Source: Triglochin maritima
Lineage: Eukaryota > Streptophyta > Magnoliopsida > Alismatales > Juncaginaceae
Direction of reading: 5' to 3'
NCBI GenBank assembly: GCA_963682175.1
Contig: OY821779.1
Coordinates: 2,802,501-2,866,500, forward strand
Length of the DNA: 64,000 nucleotides
Shown here: positions 34,156-48,600 of the stretch, piece after piece
Layout of the letters: every line of letters starts with the position of its first letter
Numbering within the stretch: the stretch's first letter is position 1
Made by a program: the position numbers and the translations under genes
Notes under the pieces: generated by a model
Database searches by the model: none
What the model saw: only the letters and a program-made list of their open reading frames with translations
Told to the model about the DNA's origin: nothing

Positions 34156-34508
34156 TATTAAATTTGGTTGGTCCACCACCTCAACAAAACCTAAGCACTT
34201 GGTTGAAGGGTAGTTGATACAACTTTATTACAGAGTGTTGTATACCTTTTGTGTTTAGCAATGTGAGACTATTTTCTCAACACTCCTCTGCACGCGTGAC
34301 CGAGATAATTTTCTCCGTGTCTACGTATGAACAATATAAGTTGGAGTGAGCTCCCACATGTCAATCGACCTGCTCTGATATCATATTAAATTTGGTTGGT
34401 CCACCACCTCAACAAAACCTAAACTTAAGTGAAGAATAGTGGATCCAACTTTATTATAGAGTGTTGTATACCTTTTGTGTTCAACGACGTGAGACTATTT
34501 TCTCAACA
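34156..34508 (-). mobile_element. TRIM (terminal-repeat retrotransposon in miniature)
   Basis: Two direct repeats of about 125 bp (34,156-34,282 and 34,384-34,508) read TGTTGAGAAAATAGTCTCAC at their 5' ends on the minus strand. Between them, next to the upstream LTR, lies a primer-binding site (TGATATCAGAGCAGG, minus strand; 34,371-34,383 plus side) complementary to initiator Met-tRNA. A purine-rich tract (GCAGAGGAG) precedes the downstream LTR. Total about 350 bp with no coding capacity. This resembles the Katydid type of TRIM. Confidence 0.85.
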
Positions 34509-35780
34509 TAATATAACCTAATCATGACATTGAGTTACGCACAACGATGTGCTTGTTTCTCGTAGGTTTTTTATGATATAAAGTTTTGTACGAGAAACTG
34601 TACAATATAACTTCTTTTGCTTTCAAAAGAAAATAAACATTTAAACAAAGGCAAATATACAAAGGATATTCATCTATTGTAATTTCGTCATTTTCCCATT
34701 CTTTTTTTGGAAGGTGATTGGAATGTGGATATTTGATAATTTTATTTGTTTTTAGTGTATACATTTTACTTAGGTCATGAAGATATGTTTCTTGATCAAA
34801 AGAGTTACTCGATGATTACTTAAATTTGGGGCTTAAATTGACTTCCACAATTTCTTCCAATCAATAAGGTAGTATTGTTGCAGAATATGAAAACTATAAT
34901 TTGATAAATGACTGCAGAATATGAAAACTATAATTCGAAAGATCTAGTTTCATCCATTTGATTTGGATGAAAATGGAAAAGTCGAAGAGGTTAATTATTG
35001 TTGCACAAATTTCGTAATCCAACTTATTGATTGGATGGTCGGTTGAACTTCATTATTTGTCGTGTCATATGTTATTGTTGAGGGATGTGCAACTATTGTG
35101 TAAACATGTATTAACATGCGAGAGTTGTTTTTTAATTCATGCAAACGTGTACATGCCCAAGCCTAACAAAATCGAACTTTCTAAACTACTTTGGTTAATT
35201 AATAAAATATGCCCTTAAATATATATTTTTCAGAAAAAGTAAGTATCATACCTAAGCAAAAAATTCCAAGTTCTTCGAACAATTTGCCTTGCAAATAGGT
35301 TACTAAAAAATAATTTAGATTATAGTTGATTGGTAGGATTCTGAATGTGTGCGTTGATCTTAGAAAAGAGAAATATTTTCTTTTTCCTTCATATGAGTTA
35401 TAGTTGTATAAGATTTTCGTGATTGAAGATCTTATGTTCCGTTCAGGATACCAAGGAAAAATCCAGAACTTTTGCTTCATTTTTCGCTTTTGATCACAAA
35501 AATTATTTCTATGCTTTTCCAGTTCACAAACGTGACTGTAGTTTTACGAAATTACTAGATCAAAGTTAGTTCAAATCCAAGAATATTAATTAAGCCAAAA
35601 CTATTCCTTTCCTACAGAAGGTAGTTCAAGCCGACCACAAAAACATCGAGTTGAGTGAAAAATAATTAAACACTAAACAAGGAAAATAGGAAGACAAAAA
35701 AAATCTCACCGGAGGCTCCAAACGCCTCAATGTGGATTGCGTAGATAGGGCAAGCAACCAATCACAGCCACCCAACCCTC
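34509..35780. other. Intergenic upstream of CURT1A
   Basis: AT-rich; only short frames without motifs. No transposon ends recognised beyond the neighbouring TRIM. Confidence 0.5.
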
Positions 35781-35786
35781 CACGTG
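35781..35786 (+). promoter_or_regulatory. G-box CACGTG upstream of CURT1A
   Basis: CCACGTGTCAACC about 100 bp before the CURT1A ATG. G-boxes bind bZIP and bHLH (PIF) factors and are common in light-regulated photosynthesis genes, which suits this gene. Activity is inferred. Confidence 0.5.
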
Positions 35787-35886
35787 TCAACCCCACATCC
35801 ACCACCGCCCAAACGATTAAATTAAACGATAGCGTTTCGGAGAATGAAGGAAAGAAAGTAGAACTCTTAGGTCGAGTGGAGTAGAG

Positions 35887-38156
35887 ATGGCAGCAATGGC
35901 TTCCTCACCGGCGACGTCCGCCGTTCTCGCCGGAGCAACTCCCCGTGTCTCGGCGACGTCCAACTCGTCTCCCTTCCTTGTCATGCCCTCCCTGCCTCCC
36001 CTCCCCCGTCGCGCCGCTCTCTCTGTTGCTGCTCTTCCCGGTAAGTTGGAGGTGGCTGCTTTGGAGGAATTCGTGTTGCGGTTTGTGGTTTTGGTGTGGA
36101 TTAGGATGATTGTTGTTGAAATTGGTCCGTCGTTTACAGGCTAATATATATTCGCGATAATTCCGCTAAACGCCAATTGGTTTTGAACGTGTCTCTTCAT
36201 TTTAACATGATAACGGTCGTAGTCCGATGGTGTTACGACTGTCTTGTTTTTCTTCTTTTAAATTGAATCCACACATGTTTTGGATAGTGTGCATTGGATA
36301 AGTTTGGGAGATTATCATAAATTATAACTTGGGTCGCTCCACTCAGAACCATTCATGATCCGTTTGGTCGCTACTAAGTACCGACTGTCTGGTCAAAATT
36401 GATTGCACAAAGTTTCCAGCGAGTTCGTATAGCTAGGCATGACTTAGTGATAATATTTACACATGGCAATGAGTTGTTTAAAATGACTTGATAGCCCGAC
36501 TGCCATCATATACAAACTCCACTGGAATACTGTGTATTACCTTTGGGTTCGGCCCCAAAAAAGAAATTGTTCTGTGAAAATACAATCGCCGATGCTTCAA
36601 TGTGCCTTTTTAGGACAATCAAGGCTATTTGCTGAGCCTGCGAGTTCAGTGTAGATAAATGAATTTCATTTCCTGATCTTCTTTTAAGTGACAATGGCAA
36701 TTTGCTATTTTTTGACATCTTGATTGTTGTTCTCATTTGAGTACTACTGATAACGTGATCACAACTTCATAAGGTTTTCAAAAAAAGAGTAAGTTACTTA
36801 AAAGAATGTCGTAATGGCCACATGAAGTATACCCATTATTGGTGCTGTAAATTTTCAAATTTGGTCGAAGTAATTAGTTATGGGATCTATAAAAAAATCT
36901 GAAACCTGAACTCTTAAGTGCCCGCCAACAAATATAGTGTGGACATAGAATTAGGATTCGGGATACAATTATTGATTGTCTTGAGGTTTGTAGTTTCTAT
37001 AGCATTTTTTTGACATGCAACTGGCTTGGAGTGACGTTAACACATTTGGATATATATTTTTGCTAAAAAACATGTAGGGTTGTGGTAATTTGAGCTAAGC
37101 TTGACCTTCTTTAGCTCGAAGGTGACTTCTTTTAGCTTGTAACAGAAACTCGGAGGTTTTCCTCGCTTCGTGTTGGAGCCTCTTCGTCAGAAGAATCAGG
37201 CAGCGCACTTCAAACTGATGAACTCCTTTCTGACTTGAAAGAGAAGGTAGAAACTATAAATTCCGTCTCCTAGTTTAACTGTTCTAAGCCATTTTTCATT
37301 TGCTGATTGCTTTCTAACTCTTCTGTTGCCCATTGCAATGTTAGTGGGATGGTGTTGAAAACAAGTCTACTGTGTTGATCTACGGAGGAGGTGCAATTGT
37401 TGCAGTTTGGCTGTCATCTATCGTTGTTGGAGCAATAAACTCTGTCCCCGTGGTAATACTTCATCTTGAGCTGCTACCACATATCTTCAAAGCCATTTGA
37501 AATGAAAACAACTTATATCCTCATGCTAGTACACCCGTGAATGTGTCTGAAATTGCATGTTTCATCATGCTCATCACAGCTTCCAAAGATAATGGAGCTT
37601 GTTGGTCTTGGTTACACTGGGTGGTTTGTCTACCGATACCTCCTCTTTAAGGTAAAATTGTTATCTTTTTAATTTTCTTTACATTGTTGGTATACGTGAA
37701 TCCGCCTTGGATATATTTGCCTATTCATGGAAACATGTATTGCAATTATCCTTGATTCCTAGTTTATTTGTTGAAACTTGTAATGAATTAAGAGTCCATA
37801 ATTTTTCGTAGTGGGAATGAAATTGACAAGGAATTTTTCCTTTCTATGCTTGTCTTAGGAGAACCTCTAACACCAATTGCCAATATATTCCATGATCACT
37901 TCTTAACACAAATCAGTAGATGATGCTGCTATTCTAGTTGTGGAGCAGAATAGCCTTTTCAAAGCATGAATTAATGGCTCTTTCACTATAAAAACGACCA
38001 TTCTTTTTCTTATTTGAACACATGAAAACCGTCTATTTTTAAAGTTAAATTCTTATTTCTCATATCAATCTCAATGTTGCCTTGCAGTCAAACCGGAAGG
38101 AGTTGGCCACCGACATTGAAGTCTTGAAGAAGAAGATCGCTGGAACAAGTGACTAA
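35887..38156 (+). CDS. CURT1A: CURVATURE THYLAKOID 1A, chloroplastic
   Basis: Five exons: 35887-36040, 37146-37246, 37345-37452, 37580-37651 and 38088-38156, giving 167 residues with consistent phases. Residues 1-60 are an Ala/Ser/Pro-rich transit peptide. Mature part: ELLSDLKEKWDGVENKSTVL, a first membrane helix (about 95-116), SVPVLPKIMELVGLGYTGW leading into a second helix (about 127-145), then the basic helix KELATDIEVLKKKIAG. This is the CAAD/CURT1 layout. CURT1 proteins oligomerise at grana margins and bend the thylakoid membrane. The sequence fits the A isoform best. The 1.1-kb first intron follows the transit-peptide exon. Confidence 0.95.
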
Positions 38157-38574
38157 ATGCAAATACCCTAGCATTTCCAATATGGTGTTCAGATTTTCAC
38201 TATCAGCTGTATAAGAGATATTGATCTTGTATTCTCATTAATTATCTAAAGTATTTTCTTTCTTCCTGTATCAGAGTTTCTGGTTCTAATAATTTTTTTT
38301 GCTGAGAATTAGAATTTGCCCAGAAGCTACCAGCATTTTTTTAAAGCACATCAGCCATTTGCTTGTTTCACACACAAAATTACTCCCCTGTAGGATACAT
38401 TGTATGTCTGAGATGGGGATATGTTGTTGAATGATCAACGGATTACAGATAGATTCAAACTGAAAGTGGGTTGTAACGATGTCTTTTGCTCTAATCGCAA
38501 TACTACAAGATTGAAAACGTCCGTCGTCAACGTTATTTTTGGTAATATTACCGAAAATATTGGTGGTAAACCAT
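38157..38574. other. CURT1A 3' UTR and spacer
   Basis: No coding or repeat feature seen; the first 120 or so bases with TATTCTCATTAATTATC-like AT-rich words probably serve as 3' UTR. Confidence 0.5.
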
Positions 38575-38577
38575 TTA

Positions 38578-39068
38578 GAGCACCCTTAACGGGTGCTCTT
38601 TGCCCGGGCGCCCGGTAGGGTGCCTGGGCAGCCCTCCCTTAACGGGAGGGCACACCTTGGGCAGGGTGCTCGGGGTGTATTTTCGGGCGACAGGCCGCCC
38701 GGGAATGCGCACTGGGCGCCCGGACGGGGGGTCACGTGACCCCCTCCTATTGGTGCAGATATTATTTTTTTGTTTTAAAAAATATTTTAAAAATAATTTA
38801 AAATCGTTTTTTCAATTTTTTTTATGAAAATAAGTTTTTTATTTGTTTATATTTTTTAGAATTTTTGATAATTTTTCATGTTTTGCCTAGAATTGATCCC
38901 GAAATGACGTGTAGGGCAGAAAATGTAGGACACTTGAGGTATTTTTGGGTGTGGTTAAGAAAAATTTAGAGGGATTAGTTTGAGCTGACGTGATGGAGAG
39001 AGAAGTTGACGTGGCGGAGAGAGAAACCAGGACGCCCAGGAACTATCCGGGCGCTGTTAATGATGCTC
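38578..39068. mobile_element. GC-rich MITE-like element flanked by TTA (PIF/Harbinger-like)
   Basis: Left end GAGCACCCTTAACGG, right end as reverse complement GAGCATCATTAACAG, flanked by TTA on both sides (38,575-38,577 and 39,069-39,071). A 3-bp TTA duplication is the Harbinger/Tourist signature. The left end is also a local hairpin (GAGCACCC, then GGGTGCTC). The left third is very GC-rich (GGGCGCCCGG words) while the rest is AT-rich. No transposase. Confidence 0.7.
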
Positions 39069-39071
39069 TTA

Positions 39072-40396
39072 GGCGTCTCAATTCCTAGCCAGCCTAGTGG
39101 ACACTTGAACTCGAAAAGAATCGAGTGGGTTAAAAAGTTGCCTTCTCTAGCAATTTCATTCACATAATCATATTGCCAATAAAATCACAAACACACACAT
39201 GCACATAATCACATTTAATCTAAAACACATGTATGTTACATCTGGTTAGATAATATAAATAATAAAACATCAATTATTTTTCCCAATAATACAGATAATA
39301 AACGCTGTAGCATTCAAACCGAACACGAGATAGTGGGGTCCAACTACCACACCACAGCCGGAGCCCAAAATTCCGCAATTAGACACCTGCCGACTCCCAT
39401 ATTCCACCCCAAAACCGTCACACTACCACACCCAACCAAGGGCAAGACAGACAATTCAACAGTTCACCAAACCAGCAGGGCCCACCTGTCCAACACGTGT
39501 CGTCTTCTTACTGGTCCTTTGAATGGCGCCGATCGTGGCGGAAGAATTTCTAGGGCTTCCAAATGACCAGTGGAATCACCACAACGCTTCTCTCGTCCGT
39601 CTCAGGTCCGATCGGTGCGTGAAATATTTTTTTACCTGTGATTTTGCCTTTCGGATCTGTTCCGGAGGCGTTCGGTTTGCTCGAATCTGTCTGTTTAAGC
39701 CTTTTTCTGTTGATTTCGCTTCGGTGGTTAAGGTTTAGTGTTCTTGTTTTAGACGAGAAGTTCGTTTCTGAAACCTATTTGTATCACTAATACATGAGAA
39801 TATTTCTCGGAAAAGTGATTGGATTGGTGGGATGTGGTGTGATATTTTGTTTCTGAAACAACCTTTTGAATGTGGAATTAGTCGATTTAGGGTTGGAATC
39901 TATTGTATGCGTGAATGTAGCACTTGTTGGTGTAGTTTTTTGTCGTATGTACGAGACTTCAAGTTGTTTTTTCTTTCATTTTTTTGTTTTTTCGTGCTTG
40001 TCGATCTTTGGATATTAGTGACATCTCGAATTGGGGATGTCGGTTAAGTTCTAACACATGAAATTTGGGATTGGTCACTATCGTATGTGTGAATGTATCA
40101 CTTGCTGGTGTTGCTATAGTTTTTTGGTCGTATTTATGAGAGATTGAGTTGTTTATTTGTGCTTGTGGATGCTAGGATTTGAGACAATTTCTGAAATGGG
40201 AATGTTTCGTGGTTAACTTCGAACACTTAAATTTCCAAAATGATTATATTTCCCTTGTCGGATTTAACTTTGCGTTTTGAATATTTAGATTTCTAAGCTG
40301 ATCACCTTAAATATTCAGATTTTATGATACATGCTAACATGCTTTGGATCTTCAATTCCAGCTTTGATCAAGAGTTGAATTTCTCGTAAGGGAAAA
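39072..40396 (+). promoter_or_regulatory. 14-3-3 promoter and 5' UTR with probable leader intron
   Basis: A G-box (CACGTG, 39,494-39,499) precedes a C-rich leader. Donor-like sites occur near 39,606-39,616 and an acceptor (CAATTCCAG) near 40,361. This suggests a roughly 750-bp intron in the 5' UTR, a common arrangement for plant 14-3-3 genes. Boundaries are inferred. Confidence 0.5.
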
Positions 40397-43179
<2,783 letters not shown>

Positions 43180-43940
43180 TGGGAGCAGATGATGTTTCCG
43201 TATCTTGTGCTCTTGCAAATTTAATTGAATTGGTGGTTTCTTCTGCTCCCTTGATTTCGTTCTTTCTAGGATAGTGTCTGCCAATATTCCTTTTCCTGGG
43301 AAGTGGACATCAATGGTTAAAATTGTTCTCTATTCCTTTGTCTTGTTAGCTACGATTTGTCGGTTTCATTTACCATATCTGTTTTCCTACCTGAAGTTTG
43401 GGAATTGGGAACTATTGCTATGCAATTTTCTTGTGGTAAGGGCTATAAGATGTTGTCTATGTACTTTCTGGTCTTTCTGTGTGGCAACTTTTATCGCACC
43501 ATTGGCATGCGTATTGTCTCCAAGCCTTCAACTACATACAGTGTCATTCAGATGCTGTGTTCTATTTCAAATTTGTGTTCGACACATTTTTCTTAATTGT
43601 TCAAAATGTTGTCAGAAAATATAACCACATTGGTCCAGTAAGAGTGACAAGGTGGAATGGAATGTTGTTCATTGGAAGTCATTGGTAAGTTGGTGATGAC
43701 ACAATCTGATTTTATGAATATCCTTGTGACATTTGTGGTGTTCAGATTTTTAGGTCTTAAACTCTTCATAAAATGGTTATCTTTACTTTGGTAGAACAGA
43801 AAAGAGACTTGCACTCATTCAAGCTGAACACATATGATCCGTTCCAGGCTATTCCCTTCCCAGTTCACCTGTTGCTACTTTTAAAATGATGGAAGTTCTG
43901 TACGTGGTCGACTGCTGTTACTGTTTCAAAATCATCACCA
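43180..43940. other. 14-3-3 3' UTR and spacer
   Basis: The first several hundred bases probably form the 3' UTR. No other feature recognised before the SINE-like fragment. Confidence 0.5.
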
Positions 43941-44075
43941 CTAACAACAACAAAGTCTTTAATCCCAAACTACAAAGTCTTTAATCCCAAACTAGTTGTG
44001 GTAGGTTAGAAATGAAACTCTAATGAGTCACGGTTCAGATACGTGAATCGTCTTCTTCCACGTGTTTCTATCCAA
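43941..44075 (-). mobile_element. SINE fragment (Au-like), reverse orientation
   Basis: The minus strand reads AGTTTCATTTCTAACCTACC, then AACTAGTTTGGGATTAAAG with a TTGTTGTT tail. This matches the 10,230-10,303 copy. The segment TTTGGGATTAAAGACTTTG is duplicated at the tail. The 5' tRNA-like part is not recognisable. Confidence 0.5.
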
Positions 44076-44394
44076 TGCAAATTTTCGAGGAACATTCTAA
44101 TATTTTAGATCTTTTTGACCGTTTCCTCCCAAGTTAATCGTGGTCTACTTTTTTTTCTTTTTGTGTCTTCACTTTTTTCCTTTCGAAGGTGACCAATCTT
44201 CAAACTTCTTAAAAAACCACCATCTTCGTTTTTTCATTCCGAAGGTGACCAATCTTCAAACTTCTTTAAAAAATGAAGTAAAATTAGGTATGTTGTTTTT
44301 CAGAAGACTGTTTTTCAATTACAGTGGAACTCCAACTAACACTAGTGTTCTCCGGTGACAGGGAAATTTCTCAACCTCCCTAGCATTAATTTTA

Positions 44395-44910
44395 GGGTTA
44401 ATTACAGTTTGACCTCCTGAACTATGACTTGGTATCACTTTGCCCTCCTGAACTTTCAAAGTTAACAGTTACCTCCCCTGAACTTTAATTTTGTAACACT
44501 TTGCCCCCTGAACTTCAAAAACTCATTATTTAACACACATTCGACGTTTTTTTTCCTAATTTTTTTGTTGTATCCCTAATACACTCCTAAACCTATATTT
44601 ACGTGAAAGTTTGGATCGAAACGGAGGTCGGATTCGGTTTGGCACTCAATTCGACCCAAATTCCAACCATATCCGACTTCCGTTTCAATCCAAACTTTCA
44701 CGTAAATATAAGTTTAGGAGTGTATTATGGATACAACAAAAAAAATTAGGAAAAAAAACGTCGAATGTGTGTTAAATAATGAGTTTTTGAAGTTCAGGGG
44801 GCAAAGTGTTACAAAATTAAAGTTCAGGGGAGGTAACTGTTAACTCTGAAAGTTCAGGGGGGCAAAGTGATACCAAGTCATAGTTCAGAGGGTCAAACTG
44901 TAATTAACCT
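44395..44910. mobile_element. MULE-type palindromic MITE, family GGGTTAATTACA, copy 2
   Basis: A 516-bp near-palindrome starting GGGTTAATTACAGTTTGACC and ending TGTAATTAACCT, of the same family as 17,269-17,769. It is flanked by perfect 9-bp duplications TTAATTTTA (44,386-44,394 and 44,911-44,919). Non-coding. Confidence 0.9.
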
Positions 44911-44919
44911 TTAATTTTA

Positions 44920-45658
44920 AGCATTTTGAGGAAGGGCAAACTTAGGAGATTAGAGATAGATAAAATATGAGTCACCAATTATCAATTTATCCTTGGATAA
45001 TATTAGGGCTCGAATACGGGACACTTATCGAAAATGTAGGGCAAGATAGAACTTCATGAAATAGTTTTTTTCCTTCCAAAATGTTCTCAAATCTGCAAGT
45101 CCAGGGGACAAGAAAAAAATGTTTGATGTTTTAAAAGACAAGTAAATGCAATATTTATATAACTTAACTTTATGGAAAAATCAAATGAGGTTAACACGAT
45201 ACTTAAGACTTAAGAGAGACATTTGAGATTGGTTTCTCCCAATTTTCTGATTTTTTAGTTTTATTTTTAATCCTAATAAAAACGTATTATTATTATTTTA
45301 CACTTTAATAAACTATAAAACCCCTCAAGATAAACTATGAATTACTGTAACTCAAGAAGCCAAAAGTGGAAAATGAAAATTAAGTACAAAATACACGAAT
45401 TTCATTAATCTAAACCACCAAACTAATCTCAAAATCAATTAATCACACCACCAAAAATTGACTCCAAACCGGACGGACTCCCAACCCCACCACTCCCACC
45501 AGAAACAGCAGGCCTTCTGCAAACCCCTCCCGCCGGCGTTTCACTCCGGTCGCCCTCTCCCCGCCGTTCGATCCTCCCGTCCCACCCCAAATCCTCCCAA
45601 CCTCAACCCCAGAGAGATCGAACAGCACCGCCTCCGGCGGGTCCCAGATCCACCCCCA
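44920..45658. other. Intergenic and CASP 5' UTR
   Basis: AT-rich distal part; from about 45,460 a C-rich segment typical of a plant 5' UTR leads to the CASP start codon. Confidence 0.5.
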
Positions 45659-48600
45659 ATGGAGGCGTCTCCGTCGGGATCCGAGAGGGAGAAGGCCACC
45701 TCGGGCTCCGCGTCCCCCATCGCCGTGCTCTGTAGCTTCTGGAAAGGTACGGCGTTCGTCAGATGTGAATATGCTTGGTTTTGAAGTGGATTTGGTTCGG
45801 AATCTGTGGGGTTCGGGTGTTGGTTACTGTGATTTGTGTTTGGGAACTTCAATGTGGTATTAACGAGTTTGCGTTGGAAGTTTTGAGTTCACCTGATTTT
45901 CTGCGTTGTTAGCGTCCGTAGGAATGGTATGTGATTTTCAGGCAATTATACGTGTTTTCCTTTTCATGCTCAAATCGATGTGTCATATGATATTGTTGGT
46001 TTATAAAGTCGCATGAATGTAGTGATATAAGTTAAAGTAAGTACACGAGGAAACTTCGGTGGAGACGAACGTATTTGGGATGAAATCTCACATTGTCATT
46101 TGCTTGCCAGAGCTGTTGGATAGATGTAATTTAAGGTTATTTTGCGGTGAATTTTCGTTGCCATGCTTAATTTCAATATTTTACAGTTGCATCTAGTTAA
46201 TGAAGCATTTGATTTTGTTATTCATGTAAAGCCCAAAATGGCGAAGTATTTATAATTCACTAAGTATATTGCTTCCTGCTTCTGTTATGTTTCTTCAATC
46301 ATTTGGGTTTAGATAAGAGCATTTTCTCTAATTGGGAACTTATTGATTTTTTTCAGATCATGCGGATTAGATATAATGTGATTCGAATGAAAATGCTGAT
46401 CTTTAGTAGTTAATGAACTGCAGTATTTAAATTTGAATTTTTTTGGAGTGGTCAGTGGTGCATGCTTGGAAATTCACTACGCAGTCATTTATGAAATACA
46501 GATGAAGGTTATTTAAGGCACCACATGAGAATAATAACTTGTCTACCACTAATATTTTGTTCATTGTATTCTCAGAATTTGACTTGGACAAGGAAAGGAC
46601 AGGTTTGGATGAACAAGGGCTTAAAATTGCCGAAAACCAAGAAAATAGCCAGAAGAACAGACGAAAGCTTGCAGAAAGCACTCGAGGTATTTCTCATGAA
46701 AATTCCTCTCTATGCTTAAAGTCACTTGTTCTCCATGGATCTAGTGCCATATGAAGTATAGATATCATAACATGTCCATTTTCTCTACAACGATTTTCAA
46801 GTCCGATCATTCATGAAGCCATAATAATTGCTTCCATTCTTAAAGCATGACACCAGATGGTCCAGATCACTACTTACCTAGTGAAAAATACTCTTTTTGG
46901 CAGACTTTAAGAAAGCATCGCCAGATGAAAAGCTAAACTTGTTTAATTCCCTACTCAAGGGCTACCAAGAAGAAGTTGATAACCTTACAAAGAGAGCGAA
47001 GTTTGGAGAAAATGCATTCCTGAACATTTACCAAAAGCTTTATGAGGCTCCAGATCCTTATCCAGCTCTTGCTTCTATTGCTGTAAGTATAATTTTAATC
47101 TTAGTATTTTTTTGTTGTGAACTCTGCTTGATACTTGCTCTCAATCACCTCAAAATCTACTTAGTCATAGAGTAGTTTAATATTTGATATGCTCGTTAAA
47201 CAAAAGCAAGTAAATCAGTCCGACATACAAATGTGCAACACACGAGTTTGTTAAATTGGTCATAGGTTTATTGAACAAATTTATGGTCTCACCATAACTA
47301 GAAAGAGACCCTTATGTCATTGAACATCTCCCTTTATGCGTGTATTTCTGTGTTTATTTTTATTTTATTTTGTGAAGATACTGCTAGGCTTTTGATAGGT
47401 TTGAGACCCTGGAAAATGAAAATATTGAAATTAGGATCAACCGTGACTTCTCTGTGTATGTTCTTTGATCATGCTGCAACACATAAAAAACATGTACCAT
47501 GTAGGGATAATTCTCTCTACTTGTTTTAGAATCATCATGTTATATTTTGGAGGCAATGGATTTTGTACTTAGTTATATATATTTAAGATTTGTTTAAGTT
47601 TTATATAGATGTTATCATGCTTGCATGTTATTAGTTCAATGATCTTCTATGTTTTCCTCTGTGTTTCAATGGTTGTGTATCTTTTGCTTCTGCTTATACA
47701 GGAACAAGATGTTAAATTGTCTGAATTGGAGATTGAGAATCGGAAAATGAAGTTGGAACTTGAAGAGTTTAGGACTGAAGCTATGCATTTAAAGAACCAA
47801 CAAGCTACAATCAGAAGGCTTGAGGAGCGTAATCGCCAATTAGAGCAACAGGTTGTAATGCTAAAGTTCGAGATTTGTTTTCTTTCTAAAGTCTACACTT
47901 TACCTAGTACAACAAGTTTGTATCTCTGCAATATGTATATGATATTCTACTACTATTTTATGTTTTCATAACCATTGAGTACCTTAAGCTAATTGAACAA
48001 ATTCTATCCTTTTTATCTTGATCTACTCAAGTTTGTTGGTCTGATGTGCGCCTATTACATAAAATATTGTTTTTTATCAACATTTGGTTTGGATCCTTTG
48101 AAATGATCTTTGTAAATAATTATGTAGATGGAGGAAAAGGTCAAGGAAATTGTTGAAATCAAGCAGCGAAGCTTGGCAGAAGAAAATCAAAAGACACTTG
48201 AAGTTCTGAAAGAAAGGTATCATCCAGAACAACCATACTTGATATGACACATTGGTATCTGAGTATTTCTATATTTCATATTCTTACTCTTTAATTTCAT
48301 TGTGTTGATGTTTTACTTACATCTATATGTATTGTGTTGAGGCAGAGAACATTTACTGCAGGATCAATTACGTCAAGCCCAGGAAAGTGTAGCAAACATG
48401 CAGAAGTTGCGCGAGTTTGCACAGAGTCAGCTTCTTGAACTCCGAGCTCAATCAGGTAAAATAGTTGATTTTGGGGGCTTGTTTGCTTCATTAACCACAA
48501 AATTTCCTATGGTTATTTATGTCAAAATTTTCCAATTTGAATGTCTTACCATTCTTTTCAGAGGAAGAAGGAGCAGCAAAGCAGTCTGAAGTGAACCTTC

